From: Hygrophila difformis | Taxonomy: Eukaryota > Streptophyta > Magnoliopsida > Lamiales > Acanthaceae | Direction: 5' to 3' | Assembly: GCA_030278955.1 (NCBI GenBank) | Contig: JAOANR010000011.1 | Location: forward strand, 28,090,403 to 28,154,402 | DNA length: 64,000 nt | Shown: in pieces, positions 22,655 to 33,826 of the stretch | Numbering within the stretch: position 1 is the stretch's first letter | Layout: every line of letters starts with the position of its first letter | The notes under the pieces: generated by a model | The model's database searches: none | Told to the model about the DNA's origin: nothing | What the model saw: only the letters and a program-made list of their open reading frames with translations | Translations under genes and position numbers: made by a program

Positions 22655-23182
22655 TTCTCTGTTGTTAAGCACGCGAAGATGAGTTTCTAAGTGATCAAGA
22701 TCTAGGACTAAGGCAAAGTTAGTCTTTAGCAGGCGCTTCTAAGTCAAAGTCATGTCGAATACTAATTTAAGAGTGTCTTCATAGAGTCGATGATTCTCAT
22801 AAAAAGAGTGAGTGCAATTATGTATGTATGCATATGCAATCCCCCCAATAAAAAAAATTTAATTATGCATGCATTCATTTATCCATGGATTTTAAAAATA
22901 AATTTATTACATGGATAGATTTTAAAAGAATAAGGGTAAAACATTTGGGCCCCTATATTGGGCCAAATAAAATATATGGGCTTGAGTAAAACAAGGGTAT
23001 TGGGCTAAAAATAATTTCTTGGTCTTCAAAAAATATTTGGGCTTCTAAAATTTTTTTTTTTGGGTTAAAAATTTGGGCGTTAACTTCAAAATAATAATTG
23101 GGCTCTTTAAAATATATTACTAGTTTAGAAATAATAACTTTAAAAATAATAATACTTAAAAATAATAGTTTAAAAATATTCC

Positions 23183-23196
23183 GGGCTCTGATACCA
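23183..23196 (-). other. Primer binding site of copy 2
   Basis: On the minus strand TGGTATCAGAGCCC follows the LTR end GGTGTTACA after 3 bp, as in copy 1. Confidence 0.85.
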
Positions 23197-23199
23197 CTT

Positions 23200-23485
23200 T
23201 GTAACACCCCGGATTTGATAACCCAGGCCGGGATGTCACCGCCACAGCTCCCAAGCAAGACACGACTTCATTCGAGCTCACTTGAAAGATGCAAGGCTAA
23301 GGGTATAAAATAATTTTAAACAACCAAGTCCGGAAATACTTATATTTAAAAATAATAATCATCCATACACGCAGCGGAAATAAAGTATAAGGGCCGACAT
23401 GGCCAAAACACGGGTTAAACAGGCCCGTTCATACTATAGTCTAATGCAAATTTAAAATAAAGTGTTCCCAAAATTCCCATGCATG
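23200..23485 (-). repeat. Truncated 5' LTR of copy 2
   Basis: The first 286 bp of plus-strand LTR sequence match 18186 onward, except for a missing TATAAGTTGTGCAGCGGAAA-like copy. The LTR then stops within CATGCATGTA, where flank sequence begins. Confidence 0.85.
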
Positions 23486-23893
23486 TAGCGGCTTGAGCTG
23501 ATCTCGCAAGCGGCTTATGATGGCTGGCGGCTGACAGATCTGGCGGCGCTGCAGTGTGCTGGCGGCTGGCGAGGACAAGGCTGGTGGCGCGTGGCAGTCT
23601 GGCAGCTGGCATGTTTGGGAGCCCTCGGGTCAGGTTGGCGGCGCGTCGATGGGTGGCGGCCCTCAGACTTGGCGGCAGCACAAGGCTGGCGGCGAGACCA
23701 GGCTGGCGGCTCTCCGGGTGGCGGCGCTGCAGGACGCTGGCGGCCCAAGCAGGAGGCGCTGGCGATGCTCCTTCTCGCTGGTTGCGCTCTCCTCGGGCTG
23801 AAGGGTAAGCAGCTCTAAAGAGAGGGGACTGGAACGAGGCAGCGTCCTGGCGGCTGGCGTCGGCCCTGGCGGAACTTTGGAGCTGGCGGCCGG
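23486..23893. repeat. Duplicated 408-bp flank of the nested insertion
   Basis: A near-identical copy of 17778-18185 (two substitutions noticed), including the terminal GCCGG. It belongs to the GC-rich domain of the outer element, not to the nested family. The left junction shares the 3-bp microhomology GTA with both parents. Confidence 0.92.
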
Positions 23894-26800
23894 TGTAACA
23901 CCCCGGATTTGATAACCCAGGCCGGGATGTCACCGCCACACCTCCCAAGCAAGACACGACTTCATTCGAGCTCACTTGAAAGATGCAAGGCTAAGGGTAT
24001 AAAATAATTTTAAACAACCAAGTCCGGAAATACTTATATTTAAAAATAATAATCATCCATACACGCAGCGGAAATATAAGTTGTGCAGCGGAAATAAAGT
24101 ATAAGGGCCGACATGGCCAAAACACGGGTTAAACAGGCCCGTTCATACTATAGTCTAATGCAAATTTAAAATAAAGTGTTCCCAAAATTCCCATGCATGT
24201 ACGTGCTCAGTATAATCCATATGCTCTGTAGGAAAAAGAAGGAAATGGTTTGGGTCAGCAAAATGTGCTGAGTAAGTTAACACCTAGCATGACTTAGGGG
24301 TTTCAAAGCTTTTAATTAAATTTAATAAAAACATGCTTGTAGGTAATACACGATTTAAGTTAATCATCCACTAATAATTAAATGGCATAAGTTAAAACAA
24401 AGAAAACATTCAATTCTCTTAATTCTCTCATGATTTCAGGATTTGGTATTTCAAGGATTTCACTCTTTCACTTTTGTTCGATATGATCTAGTATAATATG
24501 TTCTCGGGAAAATGGACCCGCAATAATTTAAACGCATCCTAGGGAATCAAACCCGTAGGATCAACACACATCCTGGGGAATCGAACCCGCAGGGAATCAA
24601 ACGATCGCCCTTGGAGGAATCGAACCCGTAAGAACTTAAATACATCCTAGGGAATTGAACCCATAGGAATCAACACACATCCTAGGGAATCGAACCCGCA
24701 GGAAAACAAACGATCGCCCTTGGGGAATCGAACCCGCAAGAACTCAAATACATCCTAGGGAATTGAACCCATAGGAATCAACACACATCCTGGGGAATCG
24801 AACCCGCAGAAAAACAAACGATCGCCCTTGGGGAATCGAACCCGCAAGAACTCAAATACATCCTAGGGAATTGAACCCATAGGAATCAACACACATCCTG
24901 GGGAATCGAACCCGCAGGAAAACAAACAATCGCCCTTGGGGAATCAAACCCGCAAGGTAAGAACACATTTCGCAAGTTTCACAAAATTCTCAAATATAAC
25001 TTACACAAGTCGCTGTCTTACTCCATAATTAATTAAAAATTCATTTTAAGTCCGAAAATTCTGAAATTTCACCGGTAACTCGAAAACACAGAGACAAACA
25101 AGTTTCATGTTTTACGTTTCTCGATCCGGGTTAAGGAAATGAGTCAAAAATCAAGTCGTTCCCATAAGTAGTATGCTGTCAGGTTTCAGATTCGACACCA
25201 TTCAAAAATTCGACTTTTTAACATATCAAATGGACTCCAAAAATTCTGAAATTTTATATGCACATACTAGACATAATTATCTACAACTTTCATTTAGATT
25301 GCAAGGATCAATTCGGACTCGAAGATATAGAAACATGCTCATCAAGTTCGGACATCAACGCCTTCAGATTTCCAAAAGGGTTTTTCAAGGCAGTTTGTGT
25401 TCGGATCGTTTTGGGATAGCAAACGTTGATGGAAATGGCTGAAATTTTTACACAACTTAGATTAATGTGTTAGGATCAAAAGTCTAGTTTTGCGTTTTTC
25501 GGTTTGAATTCTTGAAGTAGGGGTTTTGGTCCAATTTCAAATCTGTCACAGTTTCAAGTTCGACTTTTAGGGCAGGTTCATTGGAGGCCATTTTCGGATA
25601 TCAAAACACAATGGAAAATTATGAAATTTTACACAAACTAGATCTATGTCTTAGGAACGTTTTTCATGTTTTGAGTTTTTCCGTTTGAGCAGTTTTAAGT
25701 GTTCGAAAAATTCGCACCAATATGCTGCGCCGGGGGTTTTCCGCGTTGACAGATTTTTGAGTTTCTAAATCTCTATGTTTGGTTGCATTTTAAGTCACCC
25801 AAAACCAAGTAAGCATTAACTTACAGTGGGGATGATGTCTAGAAGGTCACGGGGTTGTCCGAAATCCAGGGGATGTCACGAACGAATCTCCTCAAGTCGG
25901 TTTCCTCTTCCAACGTCCACGAACTGAATCCGCAAGTAAAAATCCTTAGTTAGATTCGATTTTTGGATTCAAAAAGGTGTAGATAAACTCAAAAACTACT
26001 TACCAACGTCCTAGGGGTCTGTCTTCTCCTTCATAAGTCCTTCTTGTTCGGATTTCGTCGTCGGAACTTCAAGAACGCAAGGGATTTCGGGGTTTTCGAC
26101 TTTGGGAGGAGTTGGAGAGAATGTGAGGAGAAGATGGCTGCTCCAGGGTTATATTTTTCGAATTTAGGGTTGGGGAGCAGTCTAAGGTCGTCCCACATAT
26201 CCTTCCATAGCCCGGGATTGAGTTTCCATCATCGGGGGTCGAAAATATGGCAAGAAGATCGTCGGAACGCGTTGTTGCCATTTTTTCTGGGGGGTCACGC
26301 GGTCATGGCGCGCCCATAGGCTAAACACCGCGCGGCCAGCGCGCGGCCTCCGCCTGGACCTCGGTCCGGGCGGGTCCGTGCGATCCGATCGGGCCCTTTC
26401 TCCTCTCTTTCGGACTTCTGTGCTCCTACGTCTTCGGGCTCGATTTTTCTGGTCATTCTCGGATTATAAATTCTTATCTTAAATTAATCTTGTCTCGAGT
26501 TAATCCCGTACTTGAAATCTTGAGTCCGTTGCATTTGGATTCGTCGGCTTCTAATTCGTCGTCTTTTGACTCCCGTGCAACAATTTATCTAATTAATTTA
26601 TTTCCAACTTCACGGGTTCCTGGAATTAAAATTCTTTTCTTTCTTGAATTTAGTTTCAATTCTTTTGACTCGATTTCATGGAATGTCTTCGGGCTTCCTT
26701 TCCCTCCTTTATTCCATTTTAAATTTTTGAATCTATCGGCGTTTCATTTCCGAGCAATAATTTATTTTCTTCTTCTCGGAGATATTTCAACCTTGATTTG

Positions 26801-27154
26801 ATTAAGAAATAAATTTTATTCCTTTGGACGCCGATAAAAATCCCGGGTATTACAGTCTACCCCCCTTAAGAATCAACTTCGTCCCCGAAGTTGGGTGTTA
26901 GCTTCTCGCGAGCTTGGAACTAAGGTCCTTTCTATTTTGTGCTATTGTTTGAATGCGTGATTGTATCATTATGTGTTGTTGTTCTTGATGTTGTTTTTAT
27001 TATTTTATTATATCGTTCGACTGAACTCAGAATTAAAATTTCCAAGTTGCCTACGTACCCTGTGAAGGGATCAAGTCATTACGTAGTTCAAAACAATTTG
27101 AATTTGCTTATTCGAAATACAAAATATTCGGAATAGAATATTCGGGTCGTTACA
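23894..27154 (-). mobile_element. Solo LTR of the copy 2 family, TSD GCCGG
   Basis: A complete 3261-bp LTR stands alone, with GCCGG on both sides (23889-23893 and 27155-27159). Its B-box array (24510-24955) has the same unit count as 18796-19255. With no internal region following, it formed by LTR-LTR recombination or came from a homologue carrying a solo LTR. Confidence 0.9.
24510..24955 (-). repeat. B-box-like array in the solo LTR
   Basis: Twelve clear units plus one degenerate unit occur in the same order as 18796-19255, with private substitutions in single units. Confidence 0.85.
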
Positions 27155-27159
27155 GCCGG

Positions 27160-28660
27160 GGGTGTTGCGACGTCGGCTGAGGCACCAGGGTGGCGGCCGA
27201 AGTGCCTTTGGTGGCGGCTTGTGGCGTTTCCAACGGCGGCAAGAGAGAAGATGGCGGCTGAGATGCTGAGCAGACACAGATCAACATGAGCGGCGGCCCG
27301 GACTAGAGGAGCTGGCGGCGGCCTAGCAGATGGTGGCACCCCGACTGGCGGCAGGTTCGGCTTGCGGCGATTGGCTGGCAGCTCCGATCAAGGCTGGCGG
27401 CGCTCGGGGGTAGGAGATGGGACACTCTCCTTCGCTGGCGGCCTCTTCGTTGGCAGCTTCTTCCGGACGTGGCAGCGCTTGAACACCTGGTTGGCGGCTC
27501 ACTAGTGTTGGCGGCAGGCAAGCGAAGGCAGCGGGATGAAGCTGGCGGCCCAACTCGGGAGGCTGGCGGCGACGAGTGGCGGCTACCACGCAGCTGGCGG
27601 CCAGGCGAGGCGGGCGGCCGGGCGAAGCTGGCGGCCGGGCGAGGCTGGCGGCCGGGCGAAGCTGGCGGCCAGGCGAGGGTATGCTGGCGGCCGGGCGAAG
27701 GTACGCTGGCGGCGACAATTGGCGGCTACCACATAGCTGGTCGCCTAGAACGCGAGCAAGCTGGCGGCTTCCCCGAAGAGGCTGGCGGCCTGAGGGTATG
27801 TTGGCGGCGCGTGAAGGTCTGGCGGCTCAACAAGGGCTGGCGGCTGGCAAAGACCTGGCGGCGCGTGGTGATTGGCGGCGCTCGACACCAGGCACCGGAC
27901 GACCCTCGGCTGGCGGCTTGCGTCGCGTGGGTTTGGCAGCCGAGGAGAGGGCTGGCGGCTCAACCAAGGAGCTGGCGGCGCGTCTGGGGATGGCGGCTGG
28001 CGACCTGGCGGCTCGTGAGAGGAGCTGGCGGCCCGTGTCTGCTTGGCGGCCCTGGACCTGGCGGCTGGCGTGGAGAGCTGGCGGCTGAAGCGTGGGCTGG
28101 CAGCTGAGTCTGCTTGGCGGCGCATAGGCTGGCGGCCAAAACTCATGCTGGCGGCGTTGGACCTGGCGGTTGGCGTGGAGAGCTGGCAGCTGAAGCGTGG
28201 GCTGGCGGCTGAGTCTGCTTGGCGGCGCATAGGCTGGCGGCCAAAACTCATGCTGGCGGCGCGTCTGCTGATGGCGACTCAAGGAGGTGGCGGCGCTGCA
28301 GCGTCTGGCGGCGAGCAAGGTTGGAGTTGGGCTTGGCGACGCTCACACCCTTGGCAGTCCTTCACGTCGAATGGCGCCTTCGACAAAGAGATTGGCGGCG
28401 TGTCAGTAGCAGCGATGGCGGCTCTCCAGGCGGCTCCCCACAGCGATGATGGCGACCTGACGGATGGTGCTTGGCGGCCGAGGATTCGATGGCGGCGCCC
28501 GGAGGATGATGACGGCGGCCGATGGCGGCGCTCGCGGCGGAGCAGCAGCTGCCTAGCAGCATTACACGACAGGCGACTGAGGTGTTTTGGGTTTACCATT
28601 GGTCTAAATGGACCTGGATCAAACGCGCAAATCTGTCTTAAAAAGGCTAATCAGACAAAT
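27160..28660 (+). repeat. GC-rich TGGCGG-word domain, right part
   Basis: About 1.5 kb contains more than sixty CTGGCGGC-like words. Near 27605-27690 a short regular repeat GGCCGGGCGAAGCTGGC appears. A segment of about 113 bp at 28035-28147 is repeated at about 28148-28260. Long ORFs exist in several frames on both strands and give Trp/Arg/Ala/Gly-rich products, but none has a domain. It ends with a purine tract before the 3' LTR. Confidence 0.8.
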
Positions 28661-28677
28661 TGCGCGAGGGGGGCATC

Positions 28678-29240
28678 TGTTAACCCCATAAAATATTAGG
28701 CCCAATTAAATTAGTCCAACCCATTTTTCGGGAGGCCCGGTCCAATTCAAGAATATTCCGGATAAGGACCAAGTAGTGAGAAGCCGCCATAAGAGTAGAC
28801 CGGAGAGGGATTATGGTACTCTGAAGACACATTGAAAGCAGAGAGGATCAAGGGACTTCAATATAGGGCGCCATCAAAGGGAGATAGTCAGCAAAAGAAG
28901 AAGTTACTCCAAGAGAGGATCTGACACATTTAAGGCGGCGCAACATCAGGGAAGTGATTGCTTGTAACGCTGCAGCCCACATCAAGAAGATGAATGTCGT
29001 GGTCCTCCTTATAAATAGACGGTGGTTGCATCTCAAGAAGATCATCCACACACCCCCAAGAGGAATCGCACTTTCATTATCTTTACTTTCTGCCATTTCC
29101 TTTCTGCAAGTTTTCTTTCGTGTTTTTCCATTCTGTAATTTTTCATTTCTTTACAGCCTTATTTAAATTCTTGTCATTCCCTTCAGTGAATCTTGTAATC
29201 ATCTTCAACAGTATTCAATCAAAAAAATTCTTGGTTAACA
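28678..29240 (+). repeat. 3' LTR of the outer gag-only element
   Basis: This 563-bp partner of 15498-16060 has its TATA box at 29010-29017. It is followed by TSD CAGCC. Confidence 0.93.
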
Positions 29241-29245
29241 CAGCC

Positions 29246-30300
29246 ACAGCTGGTATTGGGGATAACCTGTGAAGTGTAAATAGTTAGCACTGTGACGGTA
29301 TATGGTAGATAGCTAGAAGCCGCACCACATGGTACTGGGGATATATTTGATAGCCAGACTTCAGCTTTCATACCAAATATATAGCCTCTTAAGTCCTGCA
29401 TTTGCGACAATCATATAACACTATTTTTTAAAATTTTATCTATTTATTTATTTGTTTCTTTAACGCATGTTGATTGTTGAGAGTGATGCAAAATTACATT
29501 TTCATTTGTGCTTTCAAAATTTTGGTGAAGTAAAATGATTGATCTAAATTTTCATTAGTTTAAGGGCATGTTCATCAAATTCATAACCAGTACTTGCTAT
29601 AATAGGAAATTTGACCACTATTTTCGACATCCAAAAAAGGTACTTCATATAAGAAAAATATTTTTGTCCATTGTAAACGTCTTAGATTCAAAACATATAT
29701 GAACTAGCTTACTGAAGCAATAATGGCAGTCCCACATTGGAATCAATGATAGTTGTAGATCTTTTCATACTAAATCAATTACTCTCAGAGCAAATTTGTT
29801 TGCCAATCCATTTGTCTTCCTGTTATTATTTGTTTGAATTAAGGACAGAGTAACTTTTTAGTATACTCTGTTGGTGACCTCATTGAATTCCTTTTCTTTC
29901 CTTTTTCCTCAACCTCTTGAGCTTCCATCATTGTCAAGTTTACTGCATTAAAACTGAAATGAAGGTGAAAGTGTAAGTGTGTGTACATGTGAGTTTTGCC
30001 TGTGCATAAGCCAAAAAAATCTAAATCAAAGTTGACTACTGACTTCTGTTACAGTTTTTACTTTTTACAGATTCTGGTTTTATTTAGCAAGAGTGCAAGA
30101 CATGAATTGGGTCGCAATTCTACTGAACTGAAACAGATAGTCTCTAGTTAATGAATGTATTTCCTTACTTGCATTCATGATTCAAGATTGATGAGTGTGT
30201 GTATTATACGTTCATTTTATCAGGTTCTCAAACCCATTATGCAGTTTTTGTTATTAAAACAGAAACTCGTTTTGTTCAGCCATTTTTTCTTTTCATCTAG
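29246..30300. other. AT-rich stretch, probably intronic, no gene recognised
   Basis: It contains no repeat I recognise and no long frame. It lies directly upstream of a TAF2-like exon with a good acceptor at 30299-30300, so it may be the remains of a TAF2 intron. Confidence 0.3.
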
Positions 30301-30864
30301 GCTATACCACATGCTGTTGCTATGGTCAAAGCTTCGGACAAGAAAAGCCCTAGAGAAGCTGTTGAGTTCATTTTGCAACTTTTGAAGGTATATATTCTCC
30401 CATTTATTGGTCATATGGGGATTGGTGTTTGCTCAATTCTTGAATGAATATACATTTTAATTTCTAATTTTCTATCCACTAACTTGTGATAATACATGGC
30501 ATGATTTTTTGAATGGTGATGCCTTTGTTCCATCGTTTCTGAAAGACTTGGGAGCTATGCATAAACTCTTTGTAATGGATACCAAACCTCCCCATGGGGG
30601 ATGACGTTGAAACACTATATGGTCTTATGAAGCAGAATAGTACTCCTATTGTAATTTATTTGAAAATTATAAGGTAGGTGTGACCTGAAATCTTCAATTT
30701 TTAAGTCTTCATGTACAATGTTCATGTTGGGCATTTAAACTTTTGGGGCAGAGTCAGAAATTCTTTTTAACGCATTATTAGTTGTTAATTTTTGGTTTCT
30801 AAATTAAGTGTGACATATACATGTTTGCTCTATTCTCTGTGCTACTGTGTACCTGGGCCAACGG

Positions 30865-31622
30865 TAGGGGTGTTAATGAGCCAGGGTAGTTCGCGAACAG
30901 TTCAAGCTTGGTTCGGTCAAAATTCGACTCGAGTTCGAGTTCGACTCGAATAATTTACAAACCAAGCCGAACACCTTTGAGTTCGGCTCGAAAAGCTCGC
31001 GAACAGGCTCATGTTCTATTAACTTATAATACAACTCCCATATAATGCATGTCATTTGAAATGTATTGTACTAGTACTGTATTTGTTAGACTTTAAAATA
31101 AATTAAGTAAATATAGAGTCTATGACTATATTTCCGACATGCCTATCCCATGCAATTAATGCATCTCCTTTTAAAGGGGTATGAAATGAAGAAGTATTTA
31201 TTTATTAGTAAATATATTTATTTTTATACATATATTTATTTATTAGTAAAAATAGAAGTTATATAAAATATTGGTATAAGTTAAAGTGTGTCTAGATCAA
31301 TCAAATATGACATATTTATTGGGACAGATTGAATAAATTTTAAATTATAAATATATTTCTAAAATTATTTAAATATATAGATTAAATAATATATATACGT
31401 AATTAAATATATGAAATATATTAAATATAATTTCTTTTATAAATTATGTGAAATTGAAAATGAGACTGTTCGAGCTCGGCTCAATTTCGTCAAAGCTTGG
31501 TCAACGCTCGGCTCGAAGTAGCTCGGTCAACGTTCGGTTTGGTTAAAGCTCGGCTCGAATTCTTACGATCTCAAGCCGAGTTTACCAGTATTCGGTCTCA
31601 GTTCGGTTCGTTAACACCCCTA
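30865..31622. mobile_element. Non-autonomous hAT-like element, 758 bp
   Basis: The ends TAGGGGTGTTAA and TTAACACCCCTA form a 12-bp perfect TIR. The flanks GCCAACGG (30857-30864) and GCCAAGGG (31623-31630) are an 8-bp TSD with one mismatch. The subterminal regions are built from GCTCGGCTCGA / TCGAGTTCGAG words; the core is AT-rich. No transposase is encoded. Confidence 0.8.
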
Positions 31623-31889
31623 GCCAAGGGTGCACCTCAACAAGTAAAAGATTCAGCAGCTGGTTGACCAAAGCGAGGATTGAAAATTCCATGAGCATTA
31701 GGTCTTACATTTAGTCGGTCCTGTAGCTTGATTCAAAATTGCCTTGCCAAGCTACATGAATGATGGAACAATAGTTTTGATTTCGTGTAATATCTTCATC
31801 CTTGGGCGGCATCAGTTTTGGGGGATGCTTTTGCTATGTTTATTGAATCTCAATCTATCTTGATTATAGCCTTTTGTTTGAATGAGTTT

Positions 31890-32415
31890 TACTAAGGATG
31901 GGACAAGAGGTTCCGACCCAAAATCAATTGGCCATGGGTGGAGTTGCCCCTATCCATTTAAGCAAGGCGGGATCCCACAATCTTTCCGTTGTGGGGCATG
32001 GTAATGCTCCCTGCTCAAGCTGATATCTAGCTCGAAATAGAATCCCACATTGAGGATTGACAAACCCATCATGGGCACATTGGCACTGATATCATCTTAC
32101 AATTTGAATAGGAGGTTCCAACCCAAAATCAATTGGTAATGGGTGGAGTGGTTCTTCTCCATATAAGCAAGCAAGGGGGCAGCCGACCACTTAAGTGATG
32201 TTTTCAACACACCCCATCTCCTTGAGATGAATTAATCTTGAAATGATCCCACATTGAGATCGAAATGTATTCATGTTGGATACCCATCCTTTGATACCAT
32301 GTTAAGGATGGGACAAGATGTCCAACAACCCAAAATCAATTGGTCATGGTTGGAGTGGCCTCTATCCATATAAGCAGGGGAGAATCCCACAATCTTTACG
32401 ATGTGGGCACGTGTC
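31890..32415 (+). repeat. Three diverged copies of an approximately 200-bp repeat
   Basis: The phrase CCCAAAATCAATTGG followed by GGGTGGAGT and a CCATATAAGCA stretch occurs three times (from about 31893, 32107 and 32310). Two copies go on to CCCACAATCTTT. This resembles a degraded LTR family; the ends were not resolved. Confidence 0.55.
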
Positions 32416-33006
32416 ATCTTATTACATGAGTTATTTGGCAAATCCCTAGAATTTGATTAAATGCTACATGCAAGTTGTAATGCAAATCCTTACTCTGGTG
32501 GGAGTGTGTGCGTTTCTTTATTGTTTATTGACTAACTTCTTTATGTTTTGGTTATTTGAATTTGGGCTTGCTTGTAGTACAATGACAACAGTGGAAATGC
32601 ATACTCGGATGTTTTCTGGGTAGCACCGTTGGTTCAATCCGTTGGTGAGCTCGAATTTGGACCTCAGGTATTTATTCTAGGTCCTTTGGGCAATGTATTT
32701 TTGCTGACTCTTCTTTCCATGTTCTTTGAGTCCCTACTAAAATGAATGTCAACTTCTCTTTTTCTTTTTAAATTCCTATTTTTTGTATTATGTGGTATAG
32801 TTAAATTCTTTTTATACATCTTCTATCATAATTCCTGTGATTTGAGGTACATTTTCCAGTTTTGAGGGGCTTCTTATATATCCACACAACTGATTCTTCT
32901 TATGGTTGATTTTGCTGAGTTGTGATTTTTTCCCCGTATGGAAAACCATCCTTTTGGGCCATATCATCCAAAATTATTTATATGCTAGATTATAATTTGT
33001 TGTGCT

Positions 33007-33826
33007 CAGTGGCGGACGCAGGAATTTTGGACGGGTGGGGCTGAAAATTATTTTCTGAAACCATAATTACACAATAATTTTGTTCATAAAAAAATATAGA
33101 ATATGAAAAATAAACAGTATACTATGGATTAATTTTTTAGCACTAGTACTTGTACAAGCTAAGCATCAGAAAGTCAATTGTCTATTTAATTGATATCATC
33201 GACTGCCGATCATTATGATACTTAATACTAATATACTTCATATATATACTTCATATATACTAATATACTATGAAGTATATAACTAAAAAAATTATGAATT
33301 TAGTAGCTAATATTGTGTTAGCTAACGAAATTTGGTCGCAAATCAATGGCTAATCTTTTAGTGACCAAATTTTATCACAAATTTTTGGTTGCCAGAACAG
33401 AAAAATCTTGTAGTGCTAGTTTTCTTGGTAATATTTTATACAATGATCGTATGAAAATGCTTGATATTTGTATAAAGTTGTAGTAATTTAATCCCCAAAT
33501 TCGGCCAATAACAATGTTAGCGGTTAAATTTTTTTTGTTATTGTTATATTATTATGAAGTGAAAAAGAATTAAAGAAAAAATAAGAAATAATCATACAAG
33601 TGACTTGAGGCTATCAATTAAAATAAGGGAAGAAAGTATAACTTATAAGCTACATCCTGCGCTGTCCTTTTCAGCTACATAAATCAGGTCCTCTCTTGAA
33701 CTTATTTTTGGTGGGGCTTCAAGAAATAGTTAGTATTTTAATATAATAATTATATATATATTATTTGATTTTAAAAAATGAGGTGGGGCTGGAGCCCCAC
33801 CCAGCCTGTGCCTGCATCCGCCGCTG
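33007..33826. mobile_element. Non-autonomous hAT-like element, 820 bp, TSD GTTGTGCT
   Basis: The TIRs CAGTGGCGGACGCAGG and CAGCGGCGGATGCAGG (inverted at the right end) differ at two sites. A perfect 8-bp TSD GTTGTGCT lies at 32999-33006 and 33827-33834. The inside is AT-rich and non-coding. It sits between TAF2 exons. Confidence 0.8.

Larger units (their letters stand above)
18186..23485 (-). mobile_element. Gag-only LTR retrotransposon copy 2 (minus strand), 5' LTR truncated
   Basis: Reading the minus strand: a 5' LTR remnant (23200-23485), an initiator-Met PBS (23183-23196), a gag pseudogene, a polypurine tract, and a full 3' LTR 18186-21460. It is the same family as 293-7795, with shared LTR ends, B-box arrays and gag. 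The insertion site is the GC-rich domain of the outer element, with TSD GCCGG (18181-18185). The upstream part of its 5' LTR was lost at a rearrangement junction at 23485/23486. Confidence 0.88.
15498..29240 (+). mobile_element. Second gag-only LTR retrotransposon (outer element), interrupted by a nested family
   Basis: Identical-length 563-bp LTRs (15498-16060 and 28678-29240) begin TGTTAACCCC and end TTGGTTAACA. The TSD CAGCC (15493-15497 and 29241-29245) is perfect. Without the nested block 18186-27154 the element is about 4.8 kb. The internal region holds one gag gene and a GC-rich TGGCGG-word domain ending in a purine run (GCGCGAGGGGGGCATC) before the 3' LTR. No pol is present on either side of the nested insertion, so the element is non-autonomous. 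Confidence 0.9.

Noticed and set aside
27469..28107. 212-codon plus-strand ORF and overlapping ORFs in other frames
   Set aside because: All follow from GC-rich repeats with few stop codons; several overlapping frames on both strands are equally open and no domain is visible.
30000..30170. Possible extra TAF2 exon near 30070-30150
   Set aside because: A short open stretch after an AG was seen, but it could not be matched to TAF2 and lacks a convincing donor.
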